From NCBI RefSeq assembly GCF_018449475.1, contig NZ_JAHCQH010000025.1:1-64000 (forward strand): a DNA stretch of 64,000 nucleotides, in the 5' to 3' direction. This DNA comes from Ancylobacter radicis (GTDB taxonomy: Bacteria; Pseudomonadota; Alphaproteobacteria; Rhizobiales; Xanthobacteraceae). A program made the position numbers and the translations under genes. The notes below the pieces were generated by a model that did not search any database, was not told the DNA's origin, and saw only the letters and a program-made list of their open reading frames with translations. This document shows, piece by piece, positions 33,237 through 43,640 of this stretch; positions within the stretch are counted from its first letter, which is position 1, and every line of letters starts with the position of its first letter.

Positions 33237-34910
33237 TCAGGCCGCGCGGACACGCTGGATGAAGGTGTCGACCTGGGTACGCAGGCGGCCAGCCTGCGCG
33301 GACAGATCCGCCGCGGAACGGACGATCTCGTTGGAGACACGGCCGGTATCGGCAGCAGCAGAACTCACCGTGGTGATGCTGGAAGAGACTTCCTGAGTCC
33401 CCTGCGCCGCTTGGTGCACGTTCTGGGCGATCTCGCCTGTCGCGGCACCCTGCTCGTCGATGGACGTGGCGATGGCGCCGGAGATCTCGTCGATGCGCCG
33501 GATCGTGCCGGAGATACCCTCGATCGCCTTGACGACGTCGTTGGTCGCGCCCTGCACGGCGGCGATCTGCGAGGAGATTTCGTCGGTGGCCTTAGAGGTC
33601 TGCTCGGCGAGCGTCTTCACTTCCATGGCGACCACCGCGAAGCCGCGGCCCGCCTCGCCCGCCCGCGCCGCCTCGATGGTGGCGTTGAGGGCGAGAAGGT
33701 TGGTCTGCGAGGCGATGTCGGTGATGAGGTTGACCACCTGGCCGATGCGCTGGGCGCTGGCGGCGAGGCCGCGCACCACTTCGGCGGTACCGGTCGCCTG
33801 GTCGGTCGCCTCGCCGGCGATCTTGGCGGCGGTAGAGACCTGATGGCCGATCTCACGGACCGACGCGGCCAGTTCCTCGGCCGCCGAGGCGGCGATCTGC
33901 ACATTGCTGGTGGCCTGTTCGGCCGCCGCGGCAACGACGGTGGACTGGCGGCTGGTCTCGTCCGCCGAAGTGCTCATGCTCGCCGCCGACTGCTCAAGCT
34001 GGCTGACGGCCGCGGCCACCGAGCGCACGACGCCCGAAACCTCGCTGTCGAACTGCTCGGCGAGCTCGCGCATCGCGGCGCGCTTCTCGACCTCGGCCCG
34101 CTCCGCCGAGGCGGCCTGTTCCGAGCGCAGGGCCTCGGCTTCGCGGATGGTGCCGAGAAGATCGGCGGTGGAGCGCCACAGGTCGCCGATCTCGTCGGTG
34201 CCGGGATTGGCTTCCACATCGACATCGAGCTTGCCGCCCGCAACCGACTTCAGCGTCTCGCTGACGCGGCGCACTGGGCGGCTGAGGGTGAACACGCCGA
34301 TGAACAGCGCCGCGCCGATGCCGATCACGAGGCCGAGGGCGGTCGTCACGATGATCATCTGGGCCGCCCAGACGCCCATGTCGGCCGCTTCCTGGCGGAG
34401 CGGTTCGAGATGCGAACGGACCTGTTCCACATGGGTGTTGAGCGAGGCCTGCAGCGCCTTGCGGTTGGCGCGGTTCGCCTCGTTGTTGCCCTGCTCGTTG
34501 GCGGCCTTCGGCCCGTCCTCGACGGCGAGGCGGGCGGTTTCCTTGCGGAAGGCGAAGAACTTGTCGAGATCGGCGGCAACCTCGGTGAGGCCGAGATCGT
34601 CCGCGTCGGAGGTGACGGCCTTGGCCTGCTTCACGGTCGCGCCGAGCTGGTCCAGCGTCTTCATCATGCCAGCCGCGAAGGGCTTGGCCTTCTCCACGCT
34701 GTCCGCCATGTAGGTGCCGCGCGCGTCCATGACCACGGCGCTGATGAGGCCGTTCATGCGCTCGGCCAGAAAGGCCCGCTGGGAGTAGCGGTCCAGCTCG
34801 TTGGCGAGCCTGTCCTCGGCGTTCAGGGCGTAGAGAGCGAGCCCACCGACGGCGAGCGTCGACAAGCCAAGCACCGCGACGATCGCGTATATTTTGCCGG
34901 TGATCTTCAT
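33237..34910 (-). CDS. Methyl-accepting chemotaxis protein
   Basis: 557 residues. Two membrane segments (about 7-29 and 183-208) flank a helical periplasmic domain of about 150 residues, predicted four-helix bundle; then HAMP, and a cytoplasmic signalling domain with the conserved hairpin tip ([22 protein letters not shown]). No ligand can be inferred. It lies immediately upstream of cheA on the same strand and is the operon's own receptor. Confidence 0.93.
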   Translation of the reverse strand: MKITGKIYAIVAVLGLSTLAVGGLALYALNAEDRLANELDRYSQRAFLAERMNGLISAVVMDARGTYMADSVEKAKPFAAGMMKTLDQLGATVKQAKAVTSDADDLGLTEVAADLDKFFAFRKETARLAVEDGPKAANEQGNNEANRANRKALQASLNTHVEQVRSHLEPLRQEAADMGVWAAQMIIVTTALGLVIGIGAALFIGVFTLSRPVRRVSETLKSVAGGKLDVDVEANPGTDEIGDLWRSTADLLGTIREAEALRSEQAASAERAEVEKRAAMRELAEQFDSEVSGVVRSVAAAVSQLEQSAASMSTSADETSRQSTVVAAAAEQATSNVQIAASAAEELAASVREIGHQVSTAAKIAGEATDQATGTAEVVRGLAASAQRIGQVVNLITDIASQTNLLALNATIEAARAGEAGRGFAVVAMEVKTLAEQTSKATDEISSQIAAVQGATNDVVKAIEGISGTIRRIDEISGAIATSIDEQGAATGEIAQNVHQAAQGTQEVSSSITTVSSAAADTGRVSNEIVRSAADLSAQAGRLRTQVDTFIQRVRAA

Positions 34911-34932
34911 CTGGCGGATTCCACTATTATCA

Positions 34933-35463
34933 TTAGTGAGTTGCGGGTTCGGCTTTGCCGTTGGACGTCGTTTTCGGGCCGGCTTTCGGTTTGGAACCGG
35001 AGCGATCGACCAGTGCTCTGATTTCGCTCTTGTCGATATAGTTCACAGAGTCGACGAGAACTTCCTGAACAACATCGCCATTGAGTTTTTCATTGGCGCG
35101 TTTCTTGATGCTCGCCAGCATATCGGCAAGGTTGTATTTGGACAGCTTGCCGAATTCGACGCGGCCGTTCATGTAGATCTCGTCGAAGGCCGCATTGATG
35201 ACAAAGACCTGCGGATCCACCGTGATCTGACGCAGCGTGCCGGCGTCGGCGGTGTAGACGAGCTTGAGCACGACATAGCCGCGCACGCCGCCGTCCAGGA
35301 TCATCGGCACGTTGATCGCGTCGAGCCGGCGATATTCGAGCCCGGCGAGGTAAGGCTCGTCCTCTTGCTTGGCCGCCGTTCCCGCGACCCAATAGGCGCC
35401 GCCATAGCTCGAGAGCAGCGTCACGACGCAGACCCACAGGCCGATCAGCAGCACCTTGACCAT
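34933..35463 (-). CDS. Conserved membrane-anchored protein of the flagellar locus, unknown function
   Basis: 176 residues. One N-terminal membrane segment (about 3-25) and a periplasmic domain with alternating beta/alpha pattern ([37 protein letters not shown]), ending in a Lys/Pro-rich tail. The layout (single anchor plus periplasmic domain) resembles FliL, but I see no specific motif and fliL itself is elsewhere in the window. Start ATG at 35463 shares a base with the upstream stop, so it is cotranslated with the flgN-like gene. Not recognised further. Confidence 0.7.
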   Translation of the reverse strand: MVKVLLIGLWVCVVTLLSSYGGAYWVAGTAAKQEDEPYLAGLEYRRLDAINVPMILDGGVRGYVVLKLVYTADAGTLRQITVDPQVFVINAAFDEIYMNGRVEFGKLSKYNLADMLASIKKRANEKLNGDVVQEVLVDSVNYIDKSEIRALVDRSGSKPKAGPKTTSNGKAEPATH

Positions 35464-35849
35464 CACGCGCCGTACCGTGTCGCAAGGGAGATCGAGTAGG
35501 TGCCGTCCGACTCCGCATCGCGCAGCGCGGTGCCGAGGATGGAGGCGACCTCCTGCGCGGCCGACAGATGCAGGCCGAGAAGTTCCTGGTTGCGCAGCAG
35601 CTTGCCGCGAAGCTGGGCGAGCCGCTCCAGCGTCGTGCCGTCAAGCGCCGCCGGCAGCGCCCGCGCGGCCCGGCTGAGTTCCAGCAGGCTGCGGCTCTTG
35701 CGCCGGGTAATCTCTTCCAGATCGATCGGCAGGCGCAGATGCAGCGCCTCGTTCTCCTGCTCGACGGCGTCCTCCAGCCGGTCAAGCAGACCGCCGAGAA
35801 GAAGCGCCGCGGCGCAGATCTGGGGTTCGTGGAAGGTCATCGCGCTCAT
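35463..35849 (-). CDS. FlgN-like flagellar chaperone
   Basis: 128 residues, almost wholly helical, no signal peptide. The pattern LLDRLEDAVEQENEALHLRLPIDLEEITRRK followed by leucine-rich LRGKLLRNQELLGLHLSAA resembles FlgN, the chaperone of hook-associated proteins FlgK and FlgL, both encoded upstream in this operon. Similarity is by general pattern, so the name is an inference. The start overlaps the flgJ stop (ATGA). Confidence 0.6.
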   Translation of the reverse strand: MSAMTFHEPQICAAALLLGGLLDRLEDAVEQENEALHLRLPIDLEEITRRKSRSLLELSRAARALPAALDGTTLERLAQLRGKLLRNQELLGLHLSAAQEVASILGTALRDAESDGTYSISLATRYGA

Positions 35850-36391
35850 GTGCGCACCCCGCCATTGAGGCCGGAAAGCCCGGCGGCATTGGCGGCCGCG
35901 TGAGCGGCGCCGGTGGAGGCGCTGCCGGCGATGCGCTCGGCAAGGCCGACGCCGCCGGATTTGGCGACCTCGTTGGCGATGCGCTCGGCCAGCATGGAGC
36001 GCCAGACCTGGCCGGCCGTGCCGGCGCCGAACAGCGCCGCATTGGCTTCGGGCAGGATCGAGTCGACAAAGCCCGAGAGCACCATCGCCTCGAAGCGGCG
36101 ATAAGCTTCCGGGGTGGCGCCCGACGACTTCTCGGAAAGAGCGGTCGCGTTGCGCAGGGCGAGCGAGGAGGAGGCGGCGAGCGGGCTGCGGCCCTCCATC
36201 GGGATGGCGGCCGGCGCGATGGCCGGCGCGGTCTCCGAAAGAGCGTCGTCAAAGCTCAGCGCCGTGGTGGACGCGGTGGTCGGCGCCGCCGCGGAAGCCT
36301 GCCGCAGCCGGGTGGCCATGGCCTGCGACTTCTGCGGATCGGCCGCCTTGACGACGTCGAGAATTAGGTCCGAGGGAAGTTGAATGCTCAT
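35846..36391 (-). CDS. flgJ: Rod-binding protein FlgJ (N-terminal domain only)
   Basis: 181 residues. The C-terminal part (FEAMVLSGFVDSILPEANAALFG ... WRSMLAERIANEVAKSGG) is the FlgJ rod-binding domain. There is no muramidase domain, as usual in alphaproteobacteria, where a separate enzyme opens the peptidoglycan. The Ala/Ser-rich N-terminal part is low complexity. ATG at 36391 is preferred to a GTG three codons upstream. Confidence 0.82.
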   Translation of the reverse strand: MSIQLPSDLILDVVKAADPQKSQAMATRLRQASAAAPTTASTTALSFDDALSETAPAIAPAAIPMEGRSPLAASSSLALRNATALSEKSSGATPEAYRRFEAMVLSGFVDSILPEANAALFGAGTAGQVWRSMLAERIANEVAKSGGVGLAERIAGSASTGAAHAAANAAGLSGLNGGVRT

Positions 36392-36432
36392 GTGCCGCAC
36401 CGTCTGGAATTCGACGTTTGCAGGCTCGCAAA

Positions 36433-36843
36433 TCAGGCTGGTGGGAAGCTTGCTTCACGCCGCAGCAGGGCACTCTCAAGCGCCTCGTCGAGCGCCTTGC
36501 GGTCGTCTTCCGCCCGGCAGGCCTCACGCGCCGAGCCGGTCGAACGCTCGGCCCGCTTCAGCCGCATCGCCTCGCGCAGGGCAATGGCCTGCTGCGCCGC
36601 GATGGCGGCCGTGAGCTGCCCGATCTCCGAATCGATCGCCTTGAGCCGACGCGAGACGAAGCCGACGACGACCGGCGCCAGGCACTCGTCATTCAGCACC
36701 TGCATCACGTCACGGCGATTGGCTTGCGCATCGGCGAGGCTGCGCTGCAGGCGGATGAGTTCGTGATCCGCGCGCTGGTTCAGGCGGCTCTGCAGCGCCT
36801 CGATCCGCTTCAGCTTGGCAAGACGTTCCTTCATCTCCACCAT
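36433..36843 (-). CDS. FliJ-like coiled-coil flagellar export protein (putative)
   Basis: 136 residues, highly charged and helical with heptad-like spacing of Leu/Ile throughout; no membrane segment. Size and coiled-coil character match FliJ, the central stalk of the export ATPase FliI, but no sequence motif is decisive. The start ATG at 36843 lies one base after the fliR stop, preceded by GAGGGG inside fliR. Confidence 0.5.
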   Translation of the reverse strand: MVEMKERLAKLKRIEALQSRLNQRADHELIRLQRSLADAQANRRDVMQVLNDECLAPVVVGFVSRRLKAIDSEIGQLTAAIAAQQAIALREAMRLKRAERSTGSAREACRAEDDRKALDEALESALLRREASFPPA

Positions 36844-36844
36844 C

Positions 36845-37597
36845 TCAGCCGCCCCTCAGCCAGACGCCGAAGGCGGCGATGAACATGGCGAGCATGTCGT
36901 CGGCGATCGCATAGAGCAGCAGCAGCCCGCCCAGCGTCACAAAGGGCATGGCGATGAAGTAGACGGGGATCTGCGGCGTCAGCTTGTTGGTGAGGCCGAC
37001 GGCGAAATTGACCACGACCGAATAGATCATGAACGGGCTGGCCAGCCGCAGCGCCAGCAGGAAGGTCGCGGAGAGCTGGTCCACCGCCTGGGTCAGCACG
37101 CCGCCCGCATTCATCGCCTGCGCCGGCGGGATGCGCGAATAGGAATCGACCAGCGCCTTGATGATCTCCCAGTGCTGGCCGGTGACGAAGATCAGCACCG
37201 TCGCGCTGAGGCTGAACAGCACGGTGATCTCGGGCATCTGCTCGTCTTCCACCATGATGCCGGCCGGCATGGCGAGGCCGATCGACTGGGCGGCGGCGGT
37301 CGCCATCGCCTGCAAGGCGAGCACGAAGATGCGGGCGAGCAGGCCGATGATGCCGCCGGTCGCCAGTTCGCCGGCGATGGCCAGCAGGAAGTCCGGCAGC
37401 CCGGCCCCGGCGAGCGAGCGCACGACCGCCCCCTCCAGCAGCGGCAGCAGCGCCAGCGAGACGCCCAGCGCGAGGAACAGCCGGATCTTCATCGGCAGGC
37501 GCGCGCTGGCGAAGCCCGGCATCAGCATGAAGCAGGCGCCGATGCGGCAGAAGACGAGGAAGCCGGGGACGACCAGCGCGTCCGCCTGCGACATCAT
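36845..37597 (-). CDS. fliR: Flagellar export apparatus protein FliR
   Basis: 250 residues with about six hydrophobic segments, normal length. Part of the FliPQR export gate. Typical segments: [14 protein letters not shown] near the N-terminus and [25 protein letters not shown] in the second half. The start overlaps the flhA stop by four bases. Confidence 0.93.
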   Translation of the reverse strand: MMSQADALVVPGFLVFCRIGACFMLMPGFASARLPMKIRLFLALGVSLALLPLLEGAVVRSLAGAGLPDFLLAIAGELATGGIIGLLARIFVLALQAMATAAAQSIGLAMPAGIMVEDEQMPEITVLFSLSATVLIFVTGQHWEIIKALVDSYSRIPPAQAMNAGGVLTQAVDQLSATFLLALRLASPFMIYSVVVNFAVGLTNKLTPQIPVYFIAMPFVTLGGLLLLYAIADDMLAMFIAAFGVWLRGG

Positions 37598-39681
37598 GCA
37601 ATGGCTCCCAGCGAGCGTATGTCCGTGCCGCGGGCGATCTCGACATGGGAGAGCACGGGGAGCGCCGGGAACATGCGCTCGATGATCATGCGCACATAGG
37701 GCCGGGCGTCGGGCGCGGTGACGAGGGCGAAGCTGCCCGCTGACTTCATCCGGTCGCGAATGGCCACCGAGGCTTCGGCGCCGAACTGCTCGACGAGGCG
37801 GGGGTCGATATCGAACTCCGCCACTTCGCCCTTGGCGTCGCGCTTCAAGCTCTCATGGAAGGTGAGATCCCACTTGCCGCCAAGGCGCAGCACGTTGAGC
37901 CGGCCGCCATCGGAAAGATCGCCGCAGATCTGCTGGGCCATGCGCATGCGCACATGCTCCACCACCTGCTCGGAGCGCCGCGCATGCGGCACGATCTCGG
38001 CGATGGCTTCGAGGATCAGATGCAGGTTGCGGATCGAGACGCGCTCGGCCAGCAGCAGCTTCAGCACCGCCTGGAGACCGGAATAGGAGATCTGCGACGG
38101 GCAGATATCCTCGATCAGCCGCTTGTACTCGGGATCGAGCCGGTCCAGCAGCGAGCGCATGTCCTTGTAGGAGAGCAGCTGCGCCAGATTGTTCGAGACC
38201 ACTTCGCTGGCATGGGTCAGCATCACCGATAGCGCGTCGATGGCGGTGAAGCCCTCGCGCTTCACCTCGGCCGCATAGGCTTCGGAAATCCAAACGGCCT
38301 TCATGCCGAAAGCGGGCTCGCGCACCTCGTCGCCGGGCACATCCGGGCGCGGGCCCTCGCCCACCACCACCATGATCTCGCCGATGCGCATGTCGAAGGT
38401 GGCGACCACGGTACCGTGCATGCGGATCTGATAGGCCTTGCCGGGCACGGAAAGGGCTTCGCTGATCTTGATGTCGGGGACCACGAAACCGTAACGCTCG
38501 GCGAATTTGCGCCGCATCTTGCCGATGCGATGGGCCATCTCGCCGGGATTGCGCAGCACCACGGTCGCCAGTTGCTTGCCGACGGCGATCTCGATTTCCG
38601 CCGTCCGCAGCGTCTCCCTCACCGAATCCTTGGCGGCGGCATCGACCAGCTGCTTCTGTTCCGCCTCGACCTCTCTCTGCGCCTCCTGCTGCCGGGCGAG
38701 CAGGACAGGCACCCGGTAGCCGATGAAGGCCATGACCGCGCCGAGCCCGGCAAAGGGGAGGAAAGGCAGGCCGGGCACCAGAGCGAGGCAGAACAGCAGG
38801 CTGGCGGCGACATAGAGCGCGCGCGGATAGGCGCCGAGCTGCCCCAGCACCGCCTTGTCGGTGGAACCGCGCGTGCCGCCCTTGGAAACCAGCAGGCCGG
38901 CCGCCAGCGAGATGATCAGCGCGGGAATCTGCGAGACCAGGCCGTCGCCGACCGACAGCCGGGTGAAGATGTCCGCCGCCTCGCCGAGCGGCAGGCCGTG
39001 CCGGGTGACGCCGATGATGATGCCGCCGAAAATATTGACGGCGATGATGATGAGGCCGGCCACGGCCTCGCCGCGCACGAATTTCGAGGCGCCGTCCATC
39101 GAGCCGAAGAAGGAGCTTTCCTCCTCCAGTTCCGAGCGCCGGAGCTGGGCCTGCTTGTCGTCGATAAGGCCGGCATTGAGATCGGCGTCGATCGCCATCT
39201 GCTTGCCGGGGATGGCGTCGAGGGTGAAGCGCGCGCCGACCTCGGCGATGCGGGTGGCGCCCTTGGTGATGACGAGGAAGTTGACCGTGATCAGGATCAC
39301 GAACACCACGATGCCGATGACGAAATCGCCGCCCATCACCAGTTGCGAGAAGCCGGAGATGATGTGGCCGGCCGAATGAACGCCATCCGCGCCATGGGCC
39401 AGGATGAGGCGCGTCGTGGCGATGCCGAGCGCGAGGCGCAGGAGCGTCGCGATCAGCAGCACGGTCGGGAAGGCGGAGAATTCAAGCGGCTTCTGAATCC
39501 ACAGCGAGACCATCAGGATCAGCACCGACACCGCGATCGACAGCGCGAGGCCGAAATCGATCAGGAAGGGCGGGATCGGCAGAAACAGGATCGCGAGGAT
39601 CGCGACGACGCCGAGCGCGAAGCCGATATCGCGGCGGGACTGGCGCTGAGGCGCGGCGGGAACGAGGCTGAGATCGGTCAT
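37594..39681 (-). CDS. flhA: Flagellar export apparatus protein FlhA
   Basis: 695 residues, normal length. The N-terminal half has eight membrane segments with the conserved cytoplasmic loop ([28 protein letters not shown]). The C-terminal half is the cytosolic ring domain that docks chaperone-substrate complexes. It is the main component of the type III export gate and uses proton motive force. Confidence 0.97.
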   Translation of the reverse strand: MTDLSLVPAAPQRQSRRDIGFALGVVAILAILFLPIPPFLIDFGLALSIAVSVLILMVSLWIQKPLEFSAFPTVLLIATLLRLALGIATTRLILAHGADGVHSAGHIISGFSQLVMGGDFVIGIVVFVILITVNFLVITKGATRIAEVGARFTLDAIPGKQMAIDADLNAGLIDDKQAQLRRSELEEESSFFGSMDGASKFVRGEAVAGLIIIAVNIFGGIIIGVTRHGLPLGEAADIFTRLSVGDGLVSQIPALIISLAAGLLVSKGGTRGSTDKAVLGQLGAYPRALYVAASLLFCLALVPGLPFLPFAGLGAVMAFIGYRVPVLLARQQEAQREVEAEQKQLVDAAAKDSVRETLRTAEIEIAVGKQLATVVLRNPGEMAHRIGKMRRKFAERYGFVVPDIKISEALSVPGKAYQIRMHGTVVATFDMRIGEIMVVVGEGPRPDVPGDEVREPAFGMKAVWISEAYAAEVKREGFTAIDALSVMLTHASEVVSNNLAQLLSYKDMRSLLDRLDPEYKRLIEDICPSQISYSGLQAVLKLLLAERVSIRNLHLILEAIAEIVPHARRSEQVVEHVRMRMAQQICGDLSDGGRLNVLRLGGKWDLTFHESLKRDAKGEVAEFDIDPRLVEQFGAEASVAIRDRMKSAGSFALVTAPDARPYVRMIIERMFPALPVLSHVEIARGTDIRSLGAIA

Positions 39682-39687
39682 GACGCA

Positions 39688-39954
39688 TCAGAATCCGGTG
39701 CCGATGCGGCCATAGACCTCCTCGGTGAAGGCGAGGATCTGCTGGCCGACGAAAGTGGCGGTCAGCGCGGAGACGACGAGCACCGCGATGATCTTCGGGA
39801 TGAAGGTGAGCGTGACTTCCTGGATCTGCGTCAGCGCCTGGAACAGGGCGATGGCGATGCCCACCGCCATGGCGGCGACCACGGCCGGCCCCGAAGCGAT
39901 GATGATGGTCCAGATCGCCGATTGAACGACATCGAGCGCGTCGACCTCGTTCAT
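39688..39954 (-). CDS. fliQ: Flagellar export apparatus protein FliQ
   Basis: 88 residues with two membrane segments and the conserved central QALTQIQEVTLTFIPK. Part of the FliPQR gate. fliP is encoded in the plus-strand operon at the other end of the locus, so the three gate genes are split. Confidence 0.95.
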   Translation of the reverse strand: MNEVDALDVVQSAIWTIIIASGPAVVAAMAVGIAIALFQALTQIQEVTLTFIPKIIAVLVVSALTATFVGQQILAFTEEVYGRIGTGF

Positions 39955-39957
39955 CGC

Positions 39958-40353
39958 TCAGGACATCCGCACGCCCGAGGAGAGCGCAAGCTCGCGCCCG
40001 TCGGCCAGCGTGGCAATCGGCGCGTCGGCGGCGATGCGCACCGATGTCACCGTGCCGGAGACGAGGCCGTCGGCGCTGGTGACGGTGCGCCCGATGGCGG
40101 CATCGGCGATCTGCAGCGAGGAGGAGGTCAGCAGGGAATCCAGCTTGGCGTTCGCCGCCATGCTCTGCTCCACCTGCGAGAAAGAGGCGAGCTGGCCCAT
40201 ATACTGCGCCGAATCCATCGGCTCGGTCGGGTCCTGGTTCTTCATCTGGGCGATGAGGAGTTGCAGGAAGGCACTGTAATCGAGCGTCTGCGGCTTGGCC
40301 GCAGCCGAGGTCGTGGCGGTGCTGGCGGAGCTGAGCGGGTTAACCTGGGTCAT
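39958..40353 (-). CDS. flgD: Hook-capping scaffold protein FlgD (short form)
   Basis: 131 residues. The conserved N-terminal region is present: FLQLLIAQMKNQDPTEPMDSAQYMGQLASFSQVEQS. It lacks most of the C-terminal Fn3-like domain seen in longer FlgD, which is common in this order. It caps the growing hook. Confidence 0.92.
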   Translation of the reverse strand: MTQVNPLSSASTATTSAAAKPQTLDYSAFLQLLIAQMKNQDPTEPMDSAQYMGQLASFSQVEQSMAANAKLDSLLTSSSLQIADAAIGRTVTSADGLVSGTVTSVRIAADAPIATLADGRELALSSGVRMS

Positions 40354-40363
40354 CGCCCTCTCC

Positions 40364-40762
40364 TCACGCGGCTTTCGGCGCGTCGGCGCCGAGAATGCCC
40401 GCTTCGATCATGAACAGGCGGCGGATCGCCCGCAGCGCCTCGAACAGGCGGCCGGCCTGCACGAACTCGCCGACCTGGGCGAGCGCGGCAACCAGCGCAT
40501 CATTGGTGAAGCTCGTCATCAGCCCGGCGAGCTGCCCGTTGAACACGGCCTGCGCCGCCGCGCCCTTGCGGGGCTCGATCAGCATCGTCTGCACCGCGAA
40601 ATAAAGCTGGCGCATCGGCGTGGTGGTGTCCTCGACCTGCAGGACATGGCTTTCCAGCAGGAAGGCGACGTCGTTGAGCAGTTCGATGGTCACCTTGCGG
40701 TCGACGCGGATCACCGCGCCGTTGAGGAAGATACGTTCACCGGGTTTCAGCGAAATCAGCAT
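40364..40762 (-). CDS. flbT: Flagellin regulator FlbT
   Basis: 132 residues; the N-terminal segment MLISLKPGERIFLNGAV and LLESHVLQVED are characteristic. In Caulobacter FlbT binds flagellin mRNA leader and represses its translation; in other alphaproteobacteria it can act positively. Its likely target here is the flagellin gene at 60168, whose leader can form hairpins over the ribosome site. It overlaps no gene but lies ten bases after flaF. Confidence 0.93.
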   Translation of the reverse strand: MLISLKPGERIFLNGAVIRVDRKVTIELLNDVAFLLESHVLQVEDTTTPMRQLYFAVQTMLIEPRKGAAAQAVFNGQLAGLMTSFTNDALVAALAQVGEFVQAGRLFEALRAIRRLFMIEAGILGADAPKAA

Positions 40763-40772
40763 GTCACATGCC

Positions 40773-41120
40773 TCACATCAGGCCGTCGCGAATGGAGCGG
40801 TTGACCTCGATGAGGCCGGAGAAATTGGTGGAACGCTCCTGGATGATCTGGTCGGCTTCCCTGATGACCCACAGCCCGATCGAGATCAGGTTGCCGCGCA
40901 GCGTTTCCGCCAGCTCGTTATGCGGGTCGGTCAGGTCGCGGATGAGGAAGCCCCAGAGCTTCTGCAGATAGAGCACCGCCTGCGCGGCCTCGGGAGAGGA
41001 AGGGCCGTTTTCCTGGGCCTTGATCAGCAGGGTGAGCGCGTGGTCGAGCGCGAGGCGTTCTTCCTCGCGTCCTTCGACACCCGAGTCGCCCAGTATTTCT
41101 GCATAGGTGAAGCGATACAT
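40773..41120 (-). CDS. flaF: Flagellar biosynthesis regulator FlaF
   Basis: 115 residues. Family pattern: an N-terminal Tyr-rich start, REEERLALDHALTLL, and LWGFLIRDLTDPHNELAETLRGNLISIGLW. In Caulobacter FlaF is required for flagellin secretion or synthesis and opposes FlbT. It is encoded next to flbT, as in most flagellated alphaproteobacteria. Confidence 0.93.
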   Translation of the reverse strand: MYRFTYAEILGDSGVEGREEERLALDHALTLLIKAQENGPSSPEAAQAVLYLQKLWGFLIRDLTDPHNELAETLRGNLISIGLWVIREADQIIQERSTNFSGLIEVNRSIRDGLM

Positions 41121-41136
41121 GTGACGACCCTTCCGA

Positions 41137-42174
41137 TCAAACGTAGTTCATGATGGACATCTTCAGTATTCGGGCAGTCAGCGAGTAGCTCATCTCGATC
41201 TGCGTCGAGACCATGTCGAGCCTCGTCTTGGCTTCCGCCGGATCCACCGATTCAAGCTTGTCGATGCGCCGGCTCACGGCGTCGAGACCGCGCTCCATCA
41301 GCGAATTGGCGGCCTCGATGCGGTTCTGCGAGGTGCCGAGCCGCGTGCTGATCGAGATCAGCTCGCTCGTCCCCGTGCCGGTCAGCGAGCGCGCCGTTTC
41401 CATCACCATCTGCAGCGCCGAGCCCTTGAGGTGCTCGGTCCCCAGCGCCGATACCATCGTGTATGCCATCGCAAGCTTGCGCATGGCTGGTTCATTGGCG
41501 TTGGCCGACGTCTCGATGCGCTCCAGCGCCGAGATCCCGCTGTTCAGATTGGTGCTGGAGGCGTCCGACCAGGTGGCGCTCCAGCCCGGCTCCTCGAAGA
41601 AGGCGGCGAATTCGTTGTCGATGAAGTCCTTCAGGTCGGCCGCCGGGATGGAGCCGGTCGCCGGGTCGGACGGATCGAAGCCGAAGCGGGTGTTGAACGC
41701 CACCGCGATCGCCGCGCCCGGCCCCTCGTCGAAGGCCGCGACCGGCTTCTGGCCGCTGTTCATGCCGCCGAACAGAAAGCGCCGTCCGTCGGTGAGATTG
41801 AGCGTCGAGGTCAGCGCGTCGCGAAAGCCCGCCGCCTGCTGCTGGAGAACCGAGGAGGCGCCGTCGGCCTCGGAGATGCCGGAGAGCATCTGCTGGAACT
41901 TGTCGGCCTGCACGCGCATGTCGTCGAGCGTCGCCTGGGTGCGTTCGAGCTGGGCCGACATGGCGGAGTTGCCGTCGACATAACGCTGGATCGACGCCAC
42001 CTCGGCGCGCAGCCGCACGCTTTCCGCCGTACCGACGCCGAGCGAGAGGCCGAGATCGGCGCGCCGGCCGGTCGTCAGTTCCTTGCTCGCGGTGGCCAGC
42101 TCGCCCTGAAGGCGAGGCAGGGCGTTGCGCGGCGAATTCATCAGGGTCTGGGTGGAGATGAAGCTTGTGCGCAT
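41137..42174 (-). CDS. flgL: Hook-filament junction protein FlgL (HAP3)
   Basis: 345 residues. Flagellin-like N- and C-terminal helical regions flank a variable centre: N-terminal FISTQTLMNSPRNALPRLQGELATASKEL and a C-terminal helix ending LTARILKMSIMNYV. The start at 42174 (MRTSFIST) is chosen; the frame continues 18 codons upstream into flgK. Four bases separate it from the flgK stop. Confidence 0.92.
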   Translation of the reverse strand: MRTSFISTQTLMNSPRNALPRLQGELATASKELTTGRRADLGLSLGVGTAESVRLRAEVASIQRYVDGNSAMSAQLERTQATLDDMRVQADKFQQMLSGISEADGASSVLQQQAAGFRDALTSTLNLTDGRRFLFGGMNSGQKPVAAFDEGPGAAIAVAFNTRFGFDPSDPATGSIPAADLKDFIDNEFAAFFEEPGWSATWSDASSTNLNSGISALERIETSANANEPAMRKLAMAYTMVSALGTEHLKGSALQMVMETARSLTGTGTSELISISTRLGTSQNRIEAANSLMERGLDAVSRRIDKLESVDPAEAKTRLDMVSTQIEMSYSLTARILKMSIMNYV

Positions 42175-42178
42175 GATG

Positions 42179-43633
42179 TCAGTCCGCCGCCCGCAGCAGG
42201 GTGTCGAAGAGGTCGTTGATGATGGCAATCAGCTTGGACGAGGCCTGATAGCTGCGCTCCAGCTCAAGCTGGCGGGCATATTCGTCGTCCATGTTGATGC
42301 CGGTCGCGTTGGACAGCGCGTCCGAGGCGTGGGCGAGCAAGGCCGTCTCGCTCTCCGCCGTGGCCGCAACGGTCTTGCGCTCGCCCTCCAGCCAGCCGAC
42401 CGAGGCGGTGCTGAAATCGGCCATGGTCGCCGAACTGCCGATCTCCGAACCGGGATCGAAGGCGCGCACCGCGGAAACGCTCGCCTGAAGCCGGCGGATT
42501 TCGTCCGCGAAGCTCGCCGCGCCGGTCGTGTTGGCGCTGTAGGCCGCGCCGTTGATGCCGCCGTCGCGCAGCAGGTTGAGCGTGCCGCCCTGCGCCGGAT
42601 CGACCGCCGCATTGACCAGAATGCGGCTCGCCGCCCCGGTCGCGGTGCCCGGCAGGGCGCCGGAACCGTCGGTGAACAGGCCGGGCATGTCGGGGGCCCC
42701 GCCGCCGGTGTGATCGACCTCGGCAAAGGCGCTCATCAGCCCCTGCGCGATCTGGTCGAGCTGGGATTCGAACACCACGGCGGTGCGGTCGCGCAGCTCG
42801 GCAAGCCCGACCAGCCGGCCCGAGCGCAGCGCCATGGTGGCGCCGTCGCCGGTGACGCTGACGCCGTCGACCATCACCGACTGGCCGGCCATGCCGGCGG
42901 CGAAGACCGGGGTGGTCTCGAAGCTCACCGTGCGCGGGCGCGTCTCGAACAGGGTGGTGCCGCCATCGGTGTAGATCACCATGTCGTTGTTGCCGCGACT
43001 GATCGTCGTGACGCCCATCTCCTCGGCGATCGAGGCGAGCAGGGTGTCGCGCCGGTCCATCGCGTCAGTCACGTCGGCACCCTGGGCGGTGCCGCGCACC
43101 ACCGTGGTGTTCTCGATCTCGAACTGGCCGAGCAGGTCGTTGACCCGCGCGACCGAGCGCGCCATCGACGTATCGGTGTCGGAGCGCACGGTATGGACGG
43201 CGTCGGCGGCGGTGTTGAGCGCGGTCGCCAGATACTGCGCCTTCACCACCACCTCGCTGGCGATGGCCGGCTCGTCCGGTGCGTTGGCATATTGCGCCAG
43301 CGTATCGGTGAGCGCGCCGAGCCGGGCCGCCGGCGAGGCATCCGCTTCCGGGTCGCCGACCGTGGTCTGGAGGCGCTGCAACCCGTCCAGCACCGCCTGT
43401 CGGTCGGCGGTGCGCGAGGTGGCGCTGAGCATGCGCATGTAAAGAGCGTTGTCGCTCGCCCGCGAGACGCTGACCACGGTCGCGCCGCCCTCCGCCACGG
43501 TCGTGGTGACGGCGATCTTGCGGGACGTGCCGGCCTGGCCGGCGCCCGAAATGTTGCGCGCGGTGGTCTCGATCTGCGACGCCGTGCTGAACAGCGACGA
43601 TCGGGCACTGTTGAAGGCGAGCGAAAGGCTCAT
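42179..43633 (-). CDS. flgK: Hook-associated protein FlgK (HAP1)
   Basis: 484 residues. N-terminal SLSLAFNSARSSLFSTASQIETTARNIS is the rod/hook-type helix, and the C-terminal MDDEYARQLELERSYQASSKLI the conserved helix. It joins hook to filament. It lies between flgE and flgL in the usual order. Confidence 0.94.
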   Translation of the reverse strand: MSLSLAFNSARSSLFSTASQIETTARNISGAGQAGTSRKIAVTTTVAEGGATVVSVSRASDNALYMRMLSATSRTADRQAVLDGLQRLQTTVGDPEADASPAARLGALTDTLAQYANAPDEPAIASEVVVKAQYLATALNTAADAVHTVRSDTDTSMARSVARVNDLLGQFEIENTTVVRGTAQGADVTDAMDRRDTLLASIAEEMGVTTISRGNNDMVIYTDGGTTLFETRPRTVSFETTPVFAAGMAGQSVMVDGVSVTGDGATMALRSGRLVGLAELRDRTAVVFESQLDQIAQGLMSAFAEVDHTGGGAPDMPGLFTDGSGALPGTATGAASRILVNAAVDPAQGGTLNLLRDGGINGAAYSANTTGAASFADEIRRLQASVSAVRAFDPGSEIGSSATMADFSTASVGWLEGERKTVAATAESETALLAHASDALSNATGINMDDEYARQLELERSYQASSKLIAIINDLFDTLLRAAD

Positions 43634-43640
43634 GACGACG

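Noticed and set aside
38416-40413. A 665-codon plus-strand frame opposite flhA, fliQ and flgD.
   Set aside because: Composition is dominated by Asp, Arg, Gly, His and Gln with no recognisable fold; the minus-strand flagellar genes are certain.
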